Source: Deltaproteobacteria bacterium
GTDB lineage: Bacteria > Desulfobacterota > Syntrophia > Syntrophales > Smithellaceae
DNA length: 5,901 nt
NCBI GenBank assembly: GCA_017860985.1
Contig: JAGFXG010000086.1
Location: forward strand, 1 to 5,901
Reading direction: 5' to 3'
The first letter of the stretch is position 1. Each line of letters starts with the position of its first letter. The position numbers and the translations under genes were made by a program. Positions 1 to 5,508 of the stretch are shown piece after piece. A model generated the notes under the pieces. The model saw only the letters and a list, made by a program, of their open reading frames with translations, had not been told where the DNA came from and made no database searches.

Positions 1-53
1 TTATCGCCATGTATCTGCCGATCTTTAAAATGGCATCCGTTGAGGGTGGTTAG
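1..53 (+). CDS. pilC: PilC-like type IV pilus inner-membrane platform protein, C-terminal end (partial)
   Basis: Only the last 16 codons and the TAG stop (51-53) lie in the window; the reading frame begins at base 3. The tail reads IAMYLPIFKMASVEGG. A hydrophobic stretch followed by YLPIF and a short polar end is the usual C-terminus of PilC/GspF proteins, where the final transmembrane helix ends just before the stop. PilC is the polytopic inner-membrane platform that couples the PilB/PilT ATPases to pilin assembly and retraction. The YLPIF form fits PilC better than the GspF of type II secretion, but sixteen residues cannot settle this. No clear rho-independent terminator follows on the + strand; the gene converges on the tRNA-Pro gene 23 nt away. 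Confidence 0.6.
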   Translation, partial: IAMYLPIFKMASVEGG

Positions 54-76
54 AGACACTAAAAAAAGGAAAAAGA
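54..76 (-). terminator. T-rich tract behind tRNA-Pro, possible terminator
   Basis: Read on the - strand, the bases directly after the tRNA-Pro CCA contain a run of five T and a run of seven T separated by CC. There is no separate hairpin. The tRNA acceptor and T-arm could act as the stem in front of the U-tract, which would place termination right behind the tRNA. This is inferred from base composition only. Confidence 0.3.
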
Positions 77-153
77 TGGTCGGGATGGCGCGATTTGAAC
101 GCGCGACTCCTGCGTCCCGAACGCAGTGCCCTACCAAGCTGGGCCACATCCCG
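77..153 (-). tRNA. tRNA-Pro(CGG)
   Basis: On the - strand a 77-nt cloverleaf can be drawn. The acceptor stem is CGGGATG (bases 153-147) paired perfectly with CATCCCG (87-81), followed by discriminator A and an encoded CCA (79-77). The anticodon stem is CTGCG/CGCAG with loop TTCGGGA, giving anticodon CGG. The T-arm is GCGCG/CGCGC around TTCAAAT. A C1-G72 first pair is a known hallmark of bacterial tRNA-Pro. It decodes CCG. The gene stands alone, opposite in direction to its neighbours, so it must have its own promoter to the right. Confidence 0.97.
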
Positions 154-167
154 ACACGGGCAGGAAC

Positions 168-173
168 GTTATA
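168..173 (-). promoter_or_regulatory. Possible -10 box for tRNA-Pro
   Basis: On the - strand the hexamer TATAAC lies 14 nt in front of the mature tRNA-Pro 5' end, so transcription could start a few bases before the tRNA. The stretch between is fairly GC-rich, as is common at stable-RNA promoters. No convincing -35 box is seen at 16-18 nt spacing, so this is a tentative call. Confidence 0.35.
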
Positions 174-241
174 AAATTTATTGCCAAATGTCCACATGTT
201 TTTATTGAATCTGATTTATTTAAACAGAAGGTGCCCGACAC

Positions 242-658
242 TTGATTATTTATGATGTAAAATGTGATAACGGCCACAAATTTGAAGGCTGGTTTAAAGA
301 CCGTCAGGCTTGGATTGAGCAGAACGCCAGGAGGCTGGTTTGCTGTCCTGTCTGTAACAGCTCGAATGTGGAAATTGTTCCTTCTTCCATTGCCATTATG
401 GGGAAGGATTCAAAAATGTCGGATAAAAAAAATAATCCGGATATTTCCCCGGACCGGTCCCTGCAGGTATTCCACCAGTATATTGAAAAAAACTTTGAAG
501 ATGTCGGGGATAAATTTGCCGAAGTTGCCTTGAAAATCCATTACGGCGATGAAGAAAAAAGAAACATAAAAGGTACAACGACTCCGCAGGAAGAAACGGA
601 TCTGAAAGAACAGGGAGTTTCGTTCATAAAAATTTCTCTGCCCAAAATGGACAGCTGA
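242..658 (+). CDS. DUF1178 family protein (putative zinc-binding, unknown function)
   Basis: A 138-residue soluble protein with no signal peptide or membrane segment. The N-terminus, MIIYDVKC with DNGHKFEGWF after it, then a CPVC pair at residues 35-38, is the recognisable signature of DUF1178, found mainly in proteobacteria at about this length. Cys8, His12, Cys35 and Cys38 could form a zinc knuckle; this is inferred from spacing. The charged middle and C-terminal part (residues 55-138) is less distinctive. The start chosen is TTG at 242, because only this includes the conserved MIIYDVKC segment and because AGAAGGTG (226-233) lies 8 nt upstream as a ribosome binding site; the ATG at 255 would cut the motif. 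The function of the family is unknown. It lies 88 nt ahead of the cysteine synthase/CysRS gene in the same direction; shared transcription is possible but not shown. Confidence 0.88.
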   Translation: MIIYDVKCDNGHKFEGWFKDRQAWIEQNARRLVCCPVCNSSNVEIVPSSIAIMGKDSKMSDKKNNPDISPDRSLQVFHQYIEKNFEDVGDKFAEVALKIHYGDEEKRNIKGTTTPQEETDLKEQGVSFIKISLPKMDS

Positions 659-746
659 TCAACGTTTATCCAGGATGAATCTTTGCCCCGTTAAAAAGCC
701 CTTTGCCGACAAGGGAGTGACTTGTTTTTGATCCATAGGGTATGTT

Positions 747-3065
747 ATGATAAAAAAAACATATAAAAGCATTATTGATCGCATCGGCAACACTCCCCTT
801 GTCGAAATAACAAGGCTCAATCCCAATAAAAAGGTGACAATTCTGGCTAAATTGGAGTCTGCCAACCCCGGTGGTTCCATTAAAGACCGCACCGCCCTGT
901 TTATGATTGAAAGCGCTGAAAAAAGGGGTGATTTAAACCACAATAAAACCATTTTGGAAGCAACCAGCGGCAACACAGGCATAGGTCTTGCCATGATTGC
1001 CGCAGCCAAAGGTTACAGGCTTTGTCTCACGATGTCTGAAGCGGCAAGCGAAGAGCGCAAAAAAATATTGAGGGCGCTGGGCGCCGAACTGCATTTTACC
1101 CCGGCGTCGCTGGGAACTGACGGTGCCATTGAAGAAGCCTATCGCATGCTGCGTGAAAACCCCGGCAAATATTTCGGTACGGATCAGTTTAATAACGAGG
1201 ACAATGTTGCCGCCCACTATTTCGGGACCGCACAGGAAATCTGGGACCAAACCACAGGTCAGGTGACCATGGTCATATCCACCCTCGGTACGACCGGTAC
1301 AGCCATGGGGCTTTCCAAAAAGCTCAAGGAACTGAACCCGGGGATCCAGATCATCGGTGTGGAACCTTATCTCCAGCACAAGATTCAGGGACTCAAAAAC
1401 ATGCGCGAGTCTTACCGTCCGGGGATTTTTGACAAGAAGCGTCTTGATGAGAAAGTGAATATCCTGGATGAAGATGCTTTTGAAATGTCGCGCAGGCTTG
1501 CCCTTGAAGAGGGTATTCTGGCGGGAATGAGTTCAGGAGCGGCCATGTTTGTCGCTGCCCAGAAGGCTCGTCAAATGGAAGAAGGTCTGATCGTGGTTGT
1601 TTTCCCGGACAGCGGCGAGCGTTATTTGAGCACAGAGTTATTCGCAGTCAAACAAGAACTGGCGGCAGTTAACCTTTATAATATTCTGCAACGCCGGAAA
1701 ACCCTTTTCCGTCCGCTGAAATCGGAACAGGTGTTCATGCGCACGTGCGGTCCGACCGTCCATGATGCGCCACACCTGGGAAATTACAGGCGCCTGGTTG
1801 TATCCGATCTGCTATCCAGATATTTGATTTTTAAAGGATACAAAGTTAAGCATGTTATTGATATTGTTGATATAACTGATAAATCCATTCGGGGGTCAGA
1901 AAAGGCGGAAATGGATTTAGCGGATTATTCCAATAAATATCTGCAGATTTTCCTGGACGATGCGCAATATTTAAATATCCGTCCTGAAAATATTTATATA
2001 AAAGCTTCTGAAACGGTTGATGCCATGCTCAAGATCGTTGAAAAGCTGATGGATAAAGGATATGCATACGAAAAGCTTCATTCGGTTTATTTCGATATTT
2101 CCAAGCTGGCCGATTATGGTCGCCTTTCCAATATTGATCTGGCCAAGACCCGTTTGGGACAATCGATTGATCTTGATGATTATGAAAAAGACAGCCCGGC
2201 GGACTTTGCGCTTCTGAAAAGGGCAACCTTGAGTGAGTTAAAAAGAGGAATTTATCACAAGACACGGTGGGGCAATGTCCGGCCGGGCTGGCATCTGGAA
2301 TGCGCGGCCGTGTCTCAAAAATACCTGGGAACGGCTTATGACATTCATATCAGCGGAGCGGATGAAACGTTTCCCCATTGTGAAAATATTGTTGCGATCA
2401 ACAGGGCGTTTTCCGGTCACAGCGGTGCGCAGTACTGGATCGGAGCTGAGTTAATCCTGGTGGACGGAAGAAAAATGTCCCGTTCTCTGAATAATGCAGT
2501 CACTATCGCACATCTGAAAGATAATGGTTACCGGGGCAGGGATATCCGCTTTTTTCTGCTCGGAATGAATTACCGAAAACCGATCAGCTATTCTGAAAAA
2601 GCCTTGCAGATGGCCAGAAATACGGTTAAAAAAATTGATACGCTTATCCACCGGCTGCAGGTCATTGATAATCATACTCATGATGATCCCGATGTTGATC
2701 AGATGATTTACGACCTCCATCTCGACTTTGATAAGGCTTTAGATGACGACATCAACATCTCTGGTGCCCTGGCGGCTCTTTTTGGTTTTATTGGTAAAAT
2801 AAATGTGCCTTTGGCGCAGAGCAAAATCAGCGGGCCTGACGCGCGGAAAATTATTAAAGCACTGGAAAAGATAAACGAAATACTGGGAATTATGGATATT
2901 GGAGAACAAACCCTGCATCGCGATGTTGCCGAGCTTGTTCAAAAAAGGGAGGGTGCCAGAAAAGCCGGAAACTGGCAGGAGGCGGATTTACTGAGGGATC
3001 AGCTGACTGCGCTCGGTGTTGAAGTCTTAGACAGTCAACAAGGTACAATCTGGCGGTTTAAATAG
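747..3065 (+). CDS. cysS: Bifunctional CysM-type cysteine synthase / cysteinyl-tRNA synthetase fusion
   Basis: A single uninterrupted 772-residue frame joins two complete enzymes. Residues 1 to about 305 are a PLP-dependent cysteine synthase resembling CysM: Schiff-base Lys46 in PGGSIKDR, substrate loop TSGNTG (73-78), phosphate-binding GTTGT (181-185, the CysM rather than CysK form), and PDSGERYLST (287-296). This family makes cysteine from an activated serine and a sulfur donor. Residues from about 309 to 772 (464, close to the 461 of E. coli CysRS) are a class I cysteinyl-tRNA synthetase: CGPTV (334-338), HIGH-type HLGN (343-346), GWHLEC (514-519), KMSRS (576-580), and a C-terminal end with the usual LGVEVLDSQQGTIWR. 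The linker is only a few residues. The CysRS half is divergent: the segment matching HHENE reads HCENI (544-548), so the usual Glu zinc ligand is Ile. ATG 747 is preceded by AGGG (737-740). The amrB gene starts 4 nt after the stop. Domain calls are strong; whether both halves are active is not known. Confidence 0.95.
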   Translation: MIKKTYKSIIDRIGNTPLVEITRLNPNKKVTILAKLESANPGGSIKDRTALFMIESAEKRGDLNHNKTILEATSGNTGIGLAMIAAAKGYRLCLTMSEAASEERKKILRALGAELHFTPASLGTDGAIEEAYRMLRENPGKYFGTDQFNNEDNVAAHYFGTAQEIWDQTTGQVTMVISTLGTTGTAMGLSKKLKELNPGIQIIGVEPYLQHKIQGLKNMRESYRPGIFDKKRLDEKVNILDEDAFEMSRRLALEEGILAGMSSGAAMFVAAQKARQMEEGLIVVVFPDSGERYLSTELFAVKQELAAVNLYNILQRRKTLFRPLKSEQVFMRTCGPTVHDAPHLGNYRRLVVSDLLSRYLIFKGYKVKHVIDIVDITDKSIRGSEKAEMDLADYSNKYLQIFLDDAQYLNIRPENIYIKASETVDAMLKIVEKLMDKGYAYEKLHSVYFDISKLADYGRLSNIDLAKTRLGQSIDLDDYEKDSPADFALLKRATLSELKRGIYHKTRWGNVRPGWHLECAAVSQKYLGTAYDIHISGADETFPHCENIVAINRAFSGHSGAQYWIGAELILVDGRKMSRSLNNAVTIAHLKDNGYRGRDIRFFLLGMNYRKPISYSEKALQMARNTVKKIDTLIHRLQVIDNHTHDDPDVDQMIYDLHLDFDKALDDDINISGALAALFGFIGKINVPLAQSKISGPDARKIIKALEKINEILGIMDIGEQTLHRDVAELVQKREGARKAGNWQEADLLRDQLTALGVEVLDSQQGTIWRFK

Positions 3066-3069
3066 GCAT

Positions 3070-3891
3070 ATGGGAAAAATAAGAAAATCTGTCATCGCCG
3101 GTTCCTGGTATCCGGGAGATTCTTCCGTTTTAAGGGATGATATCACGAGGTATATTCAAAATGTACCCCATCGGGAACTGGAAGGCGATGTTACGGCATT
3201 AATTGTGCCTCACGCCGGTTATGTTTATTCCGGCCAGGTGGCGGCATATGCGTATGAACTGCTGATGGGGAAACGATATGATTCGGTTATTCTTGTGGGC
3301 CCCAGTCACCGGGTTGCTTTTGGAGGTGTGTCCATATATAGCGAAGGGGGCTATGAAACACCGCTGGGTGTGGTTCCTGTTGATGAAAATCTGGCCGGCA
3401 GGATCAAATCGTACGGCAGCATAATTGTTGACTTTCCTGCTGCCCACGCACAGGAACATTCCCTGGAAATTCAGCTTCCTTTTTTACAGGTGGTTCTGGG
3501 GGATTTTTCTTTTGTGCCGCTGGTGATGGGGGATCAGAGCGCCGAAACATGCCTTGCTCTTGCTGATGCAGTCTTTCAGGCGGCTAAAGACCGGCGGGTA
3601 CTGATCGTCGCAAGCAGTGACCTGTCTCATTTTCATGGTTACAAGGAGGCAAGAGCGTTAGACGGGATTGTTATCCAGCACATTCAAGATAACGATGTCA
3701 AAGGACTTTTAGAGAGCCTGGCTTTTGACAAAACAGAAGCCTGCGGTGGGGGACCGATAGCGGTGGCCATGCTGACTTCACAAAAAATGGGTGCCCGTCG
3801 TTCTCTGCTATTGAAATACGCCAATTCCGGTGATGTAACAGGGGACAAAAGTTCAGTGGTTGGTTACGCATCAGCAGTTTACTATCGATAA
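3070..3891 (+). CDS. amrB: AmmeMemoRadiSam system protein B (Memo family)
   Basis: A 273-residue soluble protein covering the whole Memo-like fold, related to extradiol-type dioxygenases. Visible motifs are SVIAGSWYPG (7-16), PHAGYVYSG (47-55), GPSH (77-80), EHSLEIQLPFL (129-139), SSDLSHFH (182-189) and CGGGPI (225-230). His48, His80 and Cys225 match the metal-binding His49, His81 and Cys244 of human MEMO1; Asp184 and His187 belong to the same conserved pocket. In bacteria the family is usually encoded with an AMMECR1 protein and a radical SAM enzyme. The joint reaction is unresolved to my knowledge; a role in nucleic acid or small-molecule modification has been proposed. The start lies 4 nt after the cysteine synthase/CysRS stop and has a poor ribosome binding site, which suggests translational coupling. 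amrA follows after 15 nt. The radical SAM partner is not in the window. Confidence 0.92.
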   Translation: MGKIRKSVIAGSWYPGDSSVLRDDITRYIQNVPHRELEGDVTALIVPHAGYVYSGQVAAYAYELLMGKRYDSVILVGPSHRVAFGGVSIYSEGGYETPLGVVPVDENLAGRIKSYGSIIVDFPAAHAQEHSLEIQLPFLQVVLGDFSFVPLVMGDQSAETCLALADAVFQAAKDRRVLIVASSDLSHFHGYKEARALDGIVIQHIQDNDVKGLLESLAFDKTEACGGGPIAVAMLTSQKMGARRSLLLKYANSGDVTGDKSSVVGYASAVYYR

Positions 3892-3906
3892 AAAACAGAG
3901 GAGAAA

Positions 3907-4455
3907 ATGGAATTAACAGATCAGGAAAAAACCACGCTTCTGGAAATCGCCAAAAGGGCAATCGTCGCAAAGGCAGGAAACAGAGAAATGCCAAAATTGT
4001 CGACGGATTTGCCGATTCTTAAGGAAAAGAGAGGTGCCTTTGTCACTTTAAAGAAACGGGGGCATCTGCGCGGCTGCATCGGCTATATTAAAGCTGTCAA
4101 GCCTCTTGGAGAAACGGTTCAGGAAATGGCTGTTGCCGCGGCTTTTCACGATCCGCGTTTTCCGTCTGTCAAAAGTGAAGAGATCAGAGATTTGAGTTTT
4201 GAAATCTCAGTTTTGAGTCCTTTACAAAAGATTAAGAATATTGATGAAATTGAGGTGGGAAAGCATGGCATTTACATTGTCCGGGGTTATAATTCCGGTT
4301 TGCTCCTGCCGCAAGTGGCAACGGAGTATGGCTGGGACAGGGATAATTTTTTAAAAGAGACCTGTTACAAGGCCGGCCTGTCCCCAAGAGCATGGAAAGA
4401 TAAGGAAACTGAAATATATATTTTCTCGGCGGATTATTTCGGCGATAAAGATTAG
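3907..4455 (+). CDS. amrA: AmmeMemoRadiSam system protein A (AMMECR1 family)
   Basis: A 182-residue soluble protein spanning the complete AMMECR1 domain. Its hallmark LRGCIGY is at residues 54-60, followed by AAFHDPRFPS (78-87), the core strand LSFEISVLSP (96-105), and GLLLPQVATEYGWD (131-144); the C-terminal half closes with the usual aromatic YIFSADYF. The Cys57 of the RGCIG loop is the family's most conserved residue and a candidate catalytic or ligand residue (inference). AMMECR1 proteins occur with Memo and a radical SAM enzyme in the AmmeMemoRadiSam set; the biochemical role is unresolved. A strong ribosome binding site, AGAGGAG (3897-3903), lies 3 nt before the ATG. Transcription with amrB is likely from the 15-nt gap. 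No clear terminator follows; a new promoter is found about 50 nt downstream. Confidence 0.93.
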   Translation: MELTDQEKTTLLEIAKRAIVAKAGNREMPKLSTDLPILKEKRGAFVTLKKRGHLRGCIGYIKAVKPLGETVQEMAVAAAFHDPRFPSVKSEEIRDLSFEISVLSPLQKIKNIDEIEVGKHGIYIVRGYNSGLLLPQVATEYGWDRDNFLKETCYKAGLSPRAWKDKETEIYIFSADYFGDKD

Positions 4456-4506
4456 ATCATTCTGTTTTCATTCCCGGATATTTGTTTAAATAATTTAAAA
4501 ATTTAC

Positions 4507-4535
4507 TTGACAAAAACAAGTATAAAAATTAAAGT
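4507..4535 (+). promoter_or_regulatory. Probable sigma-70 type promoter of the tRNA-rpmG-secE-nusG operon
   Basis: A perfect -35 box TTGACA (4507-4512) is followed after 17 nt by TAAAGT (4530-4535), which matches four of six -10 consensus positions. The expected start would fall near 4541-4543, about 90 nt ahead of the first tRNA. The -35 box sits inside a small inverted repeat, ACTTG (4505-4509) and CAAGT (4517-4521), which could be an operator or chance. A short C/G-rich stretch follows the -10 box, as in promoters under stringent control, but it is too short to be sure. Confidence 0.6.
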
Positions 4536-4582
4536 CCGCAATTCGCACGAAGCAGTGTAATGGTTTTGTTGCGTTTAAAGCA

Positions 4583-4606
4583 AGGAAGGCTTAAGGAAGT
4601 CTTCCT
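4583..4606 (+). other. Leader hairpin ahead of the tRNA cluster
   Basis: AGGAAG (4583-4588) can pair with CTTCCT (4601-4606) over a 12-nt loop. A second AGGAAG copy (4594-4599) lies inside that loop, almost abutting CTTCCT. The structure sits 28 nt before tRNA-Thr in the transcribed leader. It may be an RNase processing or pausing element, but no U-tract follows, so it is not a terminator. Confidence 0.3.
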
Positions 4607-4633
4607 GTGAAACTATTTGAATTAGAAGGATTT

Positions 4634-4709
4634 GCTGGCGTAGCTCAATCGGTAGAGCAGCTGATTTGTAATCAGCAGGTTGCGGGTTCAAGTCCCATCG
4701 CCAGCTCCA
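4634..4709 (+). tRNA. tRNA-Thr(TGT)
   Basis: A 76-nt cloverleaf with acceptor stem GCTGGCG (4634-4640) paired perfectly with CGCCAGC (4699-4705), discriminator T and encoded CCA (4707-4709). The anticodon stem GCTGA/TCAGC encloses loop TTTGTAA, giving TGT. It reads ACA and, by wobble, other ACN threonine codons. It is the first gene of the operon, corresponding in order to thrU of E. coli. Confidence 0.97.
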
Positions 4710-4730
4710 GTTTGAGTTTTGTAACTGGAG
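4705..4730 (+). repeat. Perfect 8-bp inverted repeat spanning the tRNA-Thr/tRNA-Tyr junction
   Basis: CTCCAGTT (4705-4712) and AACTGGAG (4723-4730) are exact reverse complements separated by 10 nt. The left arm includes the last acceptor base, discriminator and CCA of tRNA-Thr; the right arm includes the first four bases of tRNA-Tyr. In the precursor RNA the hairpin would compete with both acceptor stems. Confidence 0.6.
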
Positions 4731-4811
4731 GGGTTCCCGAGCGGCCAAAGGGAGCAGACTGTAAATCTGCCGGCGGAGCCTACGGAGGTTCGAATCCTCC
4801 CCCCTCCACCA
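4727..4811 (+). tRNA. tRNA-Tyr(GTA)
   Basis: An 85-nt class II tRNA with a long variable arm, the length expected for bacterial tRNA-Tyr. The acceptor stem is GGAGGGG (4727-4733) with CCCCTCC (4801-4807), then discriminator A and encoded CCA (4809-4811). The anticodon stem GCAGA/TCTGC surrounds CTGTAAA, giving GTA. It reads UAU and UAC. It lies 17 nt after tRNA-Thr(TGT). Confidence 0.97.
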
Positions 4812-4824
4812 TTAATATGGGTAA

Positions 4825-4900
4825 GCGGGAGTAGCTCAGGGGCTAGAGCGTCAGCCTTCCAAGCTGAGGGTCGCGGGTTCGAATCCCGTTTCCCGCTCCA
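4825..4900 (+). tRNA. tRNA-Gly(TCC)
   Basis: A 76-nt cloverleaf. The acceptor stem GCGGGAG (4825-4831) pairs with TTCCCGC (4890-4896) with one G-T wobble; discriminator T, usual for bacterial tRNA-Gly, precedes CCA (4898-4900). The anticodon stem TCAGC/GCTGA surrounds CTTCCAA, giving TCC. It reads GGA and GGG. It starts 13 nt after tRNA-Tyr; a 44-nt AT-rich spacer follows. Confidence 0.97.
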
Positions 4901-4944
4901 GGTTTTTATATAAATACCGGTTGTAATGTTTTTAAAAATGCCGC

Positions 4945-5020
4945 GCCCACGTAGCTCAGTCGGTAGAGCACATCCTTGGTAAGGATGAGGTCACCAGTTC
5001 AATCCTGGTCGTGGGCTCCA
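4945..5020 (+). tRNA. tRNA-Thr(GGT)
   Basis: A 76-nt cloverleaf with acceptor stem GCCCACG (4945-4951) paired perfectly with CGTGGGC (5010-5016), discriminator T and encoded CCA (5018-5020). The anticodon stem CATCC/GGATG surrounds TTGGTAA, giving GGT. It reads ACC and ACU. It corresponds to thrT of E. coli, after which tufB would be expected; instead the rpmG ribosome binding site begins 5 nt after CCA. Confidence 0.97.
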
Positions 5021-5033
5021 GTGAAGGAGAATT

Positions 5034-5183
5034 ATGCGAAACAATATTATTTTAGCCTGCACAGAATGCAAGCAGAGAAATTATACGACGACAAAGAATA
5101 AGCGCACGATGCAAAACCGCCTGGAAATGAAAAAATACTGCAAGTTTTGCCGTGGACACAAACTGCACAGGGAAACAAAGTAG
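5034..5183 (+). CDS. rpmG: 50S ribosomal protein L33 (zinc-ribbon form)
   Basis: A 49-residue basic protein beginning [17 protein letters not shown] and ending at TAG 5181-5183. Two CxxC pairs (Cys9/Cys12 and Cys36/Cys39) mark the zinc-binding C+ form of L33; the MKKYCKFC segment is typical. L33 sits near the E site of the large ribosomal subunit. The length equals the usual family length. The ribosome binding site AGGAG (5025-5029) lies 4 nt before ATG. The gene is placed between tRNA-Thr(GGT) and tRNA-Trp with 13 nt on each side, so tRNA processing would release it as a very short mRNA. In many bacteria rpmG, tRNA-Trp, secE and nusG occur in this order. Confidence 0.96.
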   Translation: MRNNIILACTECKQRNYTTTKNKRTMQNRLEMKKYCKFCRGHKLHRETK

Positions 5184-5196
5184 CTGAAACCGGGAC

Positions 5197-5273
5197 AGGC
5201 CAGTAGCTCTAATGGATAGAGCGCCGGACTCCAAATCCGGATGCTGGGGGTTCAAGTCCCTCCTGGCCTGCCA
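5197..5273 (+). tRNA. tRNA-Trp(CCA)
   Basis: A 77-nt cloverleaf with acceptor stem AGGCCAG (5197-5203) paired perfectly with CTGGCCT (5263-5269), discriminator G (typical of bacterial tRNA-Trp) and encoded CCA (5271-5273). The anticodon stem CCGGA/TCCGG surrounds CTCCAAA, giving CCA. It reads UGG. It lies between rpmG and secE, its common position in bacterial genomes. Confidence 0.97.
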
Positions 5274-5300
5274 GTTTTCCTCGAAAAAAGGGCTGAAGAT

Positions 5301-5504
5301 ATGGAAAAAATCAAACTGTTCGTGGATAAGGCAATGCAGTTTGTTTCTCAGGCGAAGGCCGAACTGAAGAAGGTCACCTGGCCGACAAGGAAACAGACAT
5401 TGGCTTCTACCGGGGTTGTCATGGTGATTGTTGCGATAACGGCTGTTTATCTGGGAATCATTGACTTCATTCTCGCCAAACTTGTAAAGTTTATATTAGG
5501 TTAA
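5301..5504 (+). CDS. secE: Protein translocase subunit SecE
   Basis: A 67-residue inner-membrane protein of the SecYEG channel, which it stabilises by clamping SecY. The conserved amphipathic region AELKKVTWPTRKQT lies at residues 20-33, followed by one transmembrane helix at about 37-57. This is the short single-helix form; E. coli SecE has three helices. The ATG at 5301 is chosen because the open frame further upstream runs through tRNA-Trp, and because AAGGG (5288-5292) lies 8 nt before it. nusG starts 4 nt after its stop, so the two are likely translationally coupled. Confidence 0.96.
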   Translation: MEKIKLFVDKAMQFVSQAKAELKKVTWPTRKQTLASTGVVMVIVAITAVYLGIIDFILAKLVKFILG

Positions 5505-5508
5505 CTTC

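Noticed and set aside
181..208. Possible + strand promoter TTGCCA/TATTGA ahead of the DUF1178 gene
   Set aside because: The -10 candidate matches only three of six positions at 16-nt spacing; too weak to call.
696..729. Possible terminator between the DUF1178 gene and the fusion gene
   Set aside because: CCCTT/AAGGG forms only 5 bp, and the T-run lies about 8 nt beyond the stem, too far for a standard rho-independent terminator.
659..1009. Minus-strand open frame of 116 codons, and similar minus-strand frames across the fusion and amr genes
   Set aside because: They are antisense to strongly supported genes and show no recognisable protein features.
1801..2160. Composition shift within the fusion gene as a sign of recent joining
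   Set aside because: Hand counts give 33/60 and 32/60 G+C for 1261-1320 and 1321-1380 against 22/60 for both 1861-1920 and 1981-2040, but 2281-2340 in the same CysRS half is 36/60, so the AT-rich patch is local and does not follow the domain border.
4607..4834. Open frame of 75 codons from GTG across the first two tRNAs
   Set aside because: It is a by-product of tRNA-Thr and tRNA-Tyr sequence; both cloverleaves are complete, and no ribosome binding site or known protein supports it.
5241..5300. Upstream extension of secE by 20 codons
   Set aside because: The extension reads through the 3' half of tRNA-Trp; the ATG at 5301 gives the normal SecE N-terminus and has its own ribosome binding site.
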